Shown: one piece after another, positions 33,370 to 35,345 of the stretch
Numbering within the stretch: position 1 is the first letter of the stretch
Layout of the letters: the number at the start of each line of letters is the position of its first letter
Source of the DNA: Gemmatimonadota bacterium
GTDB lineage: Bacteria; Gemmatimonadota; Gemmatimonadetes; Gemmatimonadales; Gemmatimonadaceae
DNA length: 35,345 nucleotides
NCBI GenBank assembly: GCA_947471365.1
Contig: CANIWQ010000018.1
Span: 1 to 35,345, forward strand
Reading direction: 5' to 3'
The notes under the pieces: model-generated
The model's database searches: none
Told to the model about the DNA's origin: nothing
The model's input: only the letters and a program-made list of their open reading frames with translations
Program-made: the position numbers and the translations under genes

Positions 33370-35166
33370 GTGAATACACGCCGCCAGTTTCTGATTACCG
33401 CGCCGCTTGGACTGATTGGTGCGGTGTCCGCCTGTCGCAGTGACACGCAGGCGGCCGCGTCTGCACCACCAGCTGGCGCGCCACCGACCTTTGGCACGAT
33501 GCCCGCCTCTGGGCCCGCCGTGACCACGGCGACCTTTGCGGAGGCCGAAAAGCTGGCGCAGGTAACGATGACCGCCGCTGAACGAGAGCAGGCGGCAGCG
33601 AGTTGGCGGACGTCGATTGCCGCGATGTTAGAACGGCGCACTGGGCCACGCAAAGTGGCGATCAGCGACTCGGTCGCCCCCGCGACGCAGTGGAATCCCG
33701 CGATCGCTGGAACCGTGGCTGGGCCAGCCCACGATCGGTTTATTCGCAGCGCCGGAGCTCCCGGGCCGCTTCCGGCGACGGACGCCGCGATTGCCTTTGC
33801 GCCGGTGACGCAACTCTCGCGTTGGATTGAGACGCGCAAGATCACGTCGGTGCGACTCACAAATATCTATCTCGAGCGGCTTGAGCGATTCACGCCAACG
33901 CTGCGGTGCGTCATTACTCTCACGAAAGAGTTCGCGCTGGCACAGGCGCGCAAAGCCGATGCGGAGATTGCCGCAGGGAAGTATCGGGGGCCGTTGCACG
34001 GCATACCGTATGGCGTCAAGGATTTACTCGATACCGCCGGCATTGCCACGACCTATGGGGCTGAGTTTCACCGCAAACGTGTGCCGACCGCCGATTCTAC
34101 CGTGGTGAAGCGGTTGAATGACGCCGGTGCCGTGTTGGTCGCGAAGTTGAGCTTAGGCGCGCTCGCGCTCAACGACATTTGGTTCGGTGGCCAGACCATG
34201 AACCCGTGGCTGCTCGAAGAAGGGGCGTCCGGCTCCAGCGCAGGCCCTGGCTCGGCGACGGCGGCCGGCCTCGTGGGATTTTCAATCGGCAGCGAAACAG
34301 GGGGGAGTATTGTGAGCCCCGCGATGCGTTGCGGCGTGACGGGGTTGCGCCCGACGTACGGCCGCGTGCCGCGGACCGGCGCGATGACGCTCTGCTGGTC
34401 GCTCGACAAACTCGGCCCGATGACGCGGAGCGTGGAAGACGCAATGCTCGTCTTGCACGCGATCACTGGGCCGGACGGAGCAGACGTCGCGTGCGTCCCG
34501 TGTCACCTCGACTACGATGCGGCCGCGCCGGTGAAGGGATTGCGCGTGGGCTACTTCCCCGCGTGGATGAAGGAAAGTCCCGCGACGGATGTCGACCGCG
34601 CCGCGCTGGAGGCCGTACGGAAGCTTGGGATGATTCCTACTGAGGTCACGCTCCCCGATTGGCCGCACGGGGCGCTGAATGTGGTGCTCTTTGCTGAGGC
34701 CGCCGCCGCCTTCGAAGAGATGACGCTCTCAGGCACTGACGACCAACTCACCTCGCAAGTGAACGACGCCTGGCCAAACTTGTTCCGTCAATCGCGCTTC
34801 TTGTCGGCCGTCGATTTTGTGCAGGCCGACCGGATGCGGCGGATGTTCGCGGCGGAAATGGCGCGCATCTTCCAGCAGGTGGATGTTCTGCTCGTGCCAT
34901 CGCTGCGCGATGAGATGCTCACGGTCTCGAATTTCACGGGGCATCCGTCGCTGACCATGCGGGCCGGATTTGTGCAGGTGGCGGAGGCGCGGAGCGACTG
35001 GGCGCCCGACCCCAAGCACCCGCTGCCGAAGTTTGCGCCACCTCGTCGTGTGCCGCACGGCATCACGCTGCTCGGCAGTCTCTTTGACGAAGGCATCATC
35101 GTGCGCGCCGGACTCGCGTTGGAAAAAGCATTCAACGTGGTCGGCGAAAACCCACCCGGGTTCTAG
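33370..35166 (+). CDS. Tat-exported amidase-signature hydrolase (lipoprotein)
   Basis: A 598-residue protein of the amidase signature (AS) family, which cleaves amides with a Ser-cisSer-Lys triad. The residues are Lys217 (PYGVKDLLD), cis-Ser289 (GASGSSAGPG) and nucleophile Ser313 (ETGGSIVSP); the 24-residue gap between the serines matches well-studied members. The N-terminus reads MNTRRQFL, a twin-arginine motif, followed by a hydrophobic stretch and GAVSAC, a lipobox, so it is probably exported folded and lipidated. An Ala/Pro-rich linker of ~100 residues precedes the domain. The GTG start is set by GGAG seven bases upstream. It is not GatA: it is exported, and no gatB or gatC is nearby. The substrate is unknown. 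Confidence 0.92.
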   Translation: MNTRRQFLITAPLGLIGAVSACRSDTQAAASAPPAGAPPTFGTMPASGPAVTTATFAEAEKLAQVTMTAAEREQAAASWRTSIAAMLERRTGPRKVAISDSVAPATQWNPAIAGTVAGPAHDRFIRSAGAPGPLPATDAAIAFAPVTQLSRWIETRKITSVRLTNIYLERLERFTPTLRCVITLTKEFALAQARKADAEIAAGKYRGPLHGIPYGVKDLLDTAGIATTYGAEFHRKRVPTADSTVVKRLNDAGAVLVAKLSLGALALNDIWFGGQTMNPWLLEEGASGSSAGPGSATAAGLVGFSIGSETGGSIVSPAMRCGVTGLRPTYGRVPRTGAMTLCWSLDKLGPMTRSVEDAMLVLHAITGPDGADVACVPCHLDYDAAAPVKGLRVGYFPAWMKESPATDVDRAALEAVRKLGMIPTEVTLPDWPHGALNVVLFAEAAAAFEEMTLSGTDDQLTSQVNDAWPNLFRQSRFLSAVDFVQADRMRRMFAAEMARIFQQVDVLLVPSLRDEMLTVSNFTGHPSLTMRAGFVQVAEARSDWAPDPKHPLPKFAPPRRVPHGITLLGSLFDEGIIVRAGLALEKAFNVVGENPPGF

Positions 35167-35196
35167 CAGCAGGGCGGCTGCGGCGCCGCCCTGCTG
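35167..35196. terminator. Hairpin between convergent genes, possible bidirectional terminator
   Basis: A perfect 12-bp stem (CAGCAGGGCGGC at 35167-35178 with its complement at 35185-35196, six-base loop) lies between the amidase stop and the convergent gene's stop. It lacks a T-run on either strand, so intrinsic termination is uncertain. Confidence 0.5.
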
Positions 35197-35210
35197 ATGG
35201 GGTTGCTTGA

Positions 35211-35345
35211 TTACGGCTTGGCGATCAACCGATCGCTGATCGTTTCCGCGATGCCGCGAGCATCGGCGGTGGCATCGTTGGTGAGAATGATGATCGTGGC
35301 GTGTTTATCGGGAATGCGGACAAACGCGTTGCGCTTGCCGGCATC
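35211..35345 (-). CDS. C-terminal end of a possible serine beta-lactamase-like protein (cut by window end)
   Basis: This is the last 44 codons of a minus-strand gene whose start lies beyond the window; the stop TAA is at 35213-35211. The fragment contains NAFVRIPDKHATIIILTND and then ADARGIAETISDRLIAKP. A hydrophobic strand ending LTN followed by a helix is the usual end of class C beta-lactamase/esterase-fold serine hydrolases, but this is too short for certainty. It faces the amidase gene tail to tail across a hairpin. Confidence 0.55.
   Translation of the reverse strand, partial: DAGKRNAFVRIPDKHATIIILTNDATADARGIAETISDRLIAKP

Overview
The window looks like chromosomal DNA from a GC-rich, Gram-negative rod-shaped bacterium, most plausibly a member of Gemmatimonadota. 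That assignment is an inference. It rests on SusC/SusD-type outer-membrane pairs (known mainly from Bacteroidota and some Gemmatimonadota) in a GC-rich genome with Shine-Dalgarno sites, many GTG starts and a complete rod-shape operon. No 16S gene is present to settle it.

Layout. (1) 2-1960: the C-terminal end of a SusC-like TonB-dependent receptor and its SusD-like lipoprotein partner, closed by a perfect UUCG-loop terminator. (2) 2138-17389: a tightly packed plus-strand run of 13 genes, mreB-mreC-mreD-mrdA(PBP2)-rodA-accD-folC-hisS-proS-lysA-metallophosphoesterase-guaA-MATE exporter. Many neighbours overlap by 1-19 bases, so this is probably one long operon or a few nested ones. It links cell-wall elongation to fatty acid, folate, lysine/DAP, aminoacyl-tRNA and GMP supply. 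(3) 17386-19783: minus-strand genes, namely a secreted aspartoacylase-like zinc hydrolase coupled to a creatininase-family hydrolase, and a PtsN-like EIIA protein. (4) 19920-23319: plus-strand dusB, larB and a GAF/GGDEF diguanylate cyclase. (5) 23359-23715: tmRNA (ssrA) with its own promoter and a strong terminator. (6) 24056-30786: a second SusC/SusD pair in an apparent operon with an RskA-fold-like lipoprotein and an unusual protein made of two PAP2 (phosphatase/haloperoxidase) repeats, the first lacking the catalytic residues. (7) 30936-35166: a secreted M14 zinc carboxypeptidase and a Tat-exported amidase lipoprotein. (8) 35211-35345: the minus-strand C-terminal end of what may be a serine beta-lactamase-like protein.

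How it fits together. Regions 1 and 6-7 describe an envelope specialised in capturing and hydrolysing external oligomers: TonB-driven import, surface lipoproteins, a periplasmic PAP2 enzyme, a peptidase and an amidase. Region 2 is core growth machinery. Region 5 is trans-translation.

The most distinctive items are the duplicated PAP2 protein with a degenerate first half, the ADSxx(K/R)R-repeat tail of MreC, the short tmRNA tag ANNNFALAA, and a short repeat of the ssrA 3' end downstream of ssrA. No CRISPR array, tRNA gene, transposase or integrase was found.
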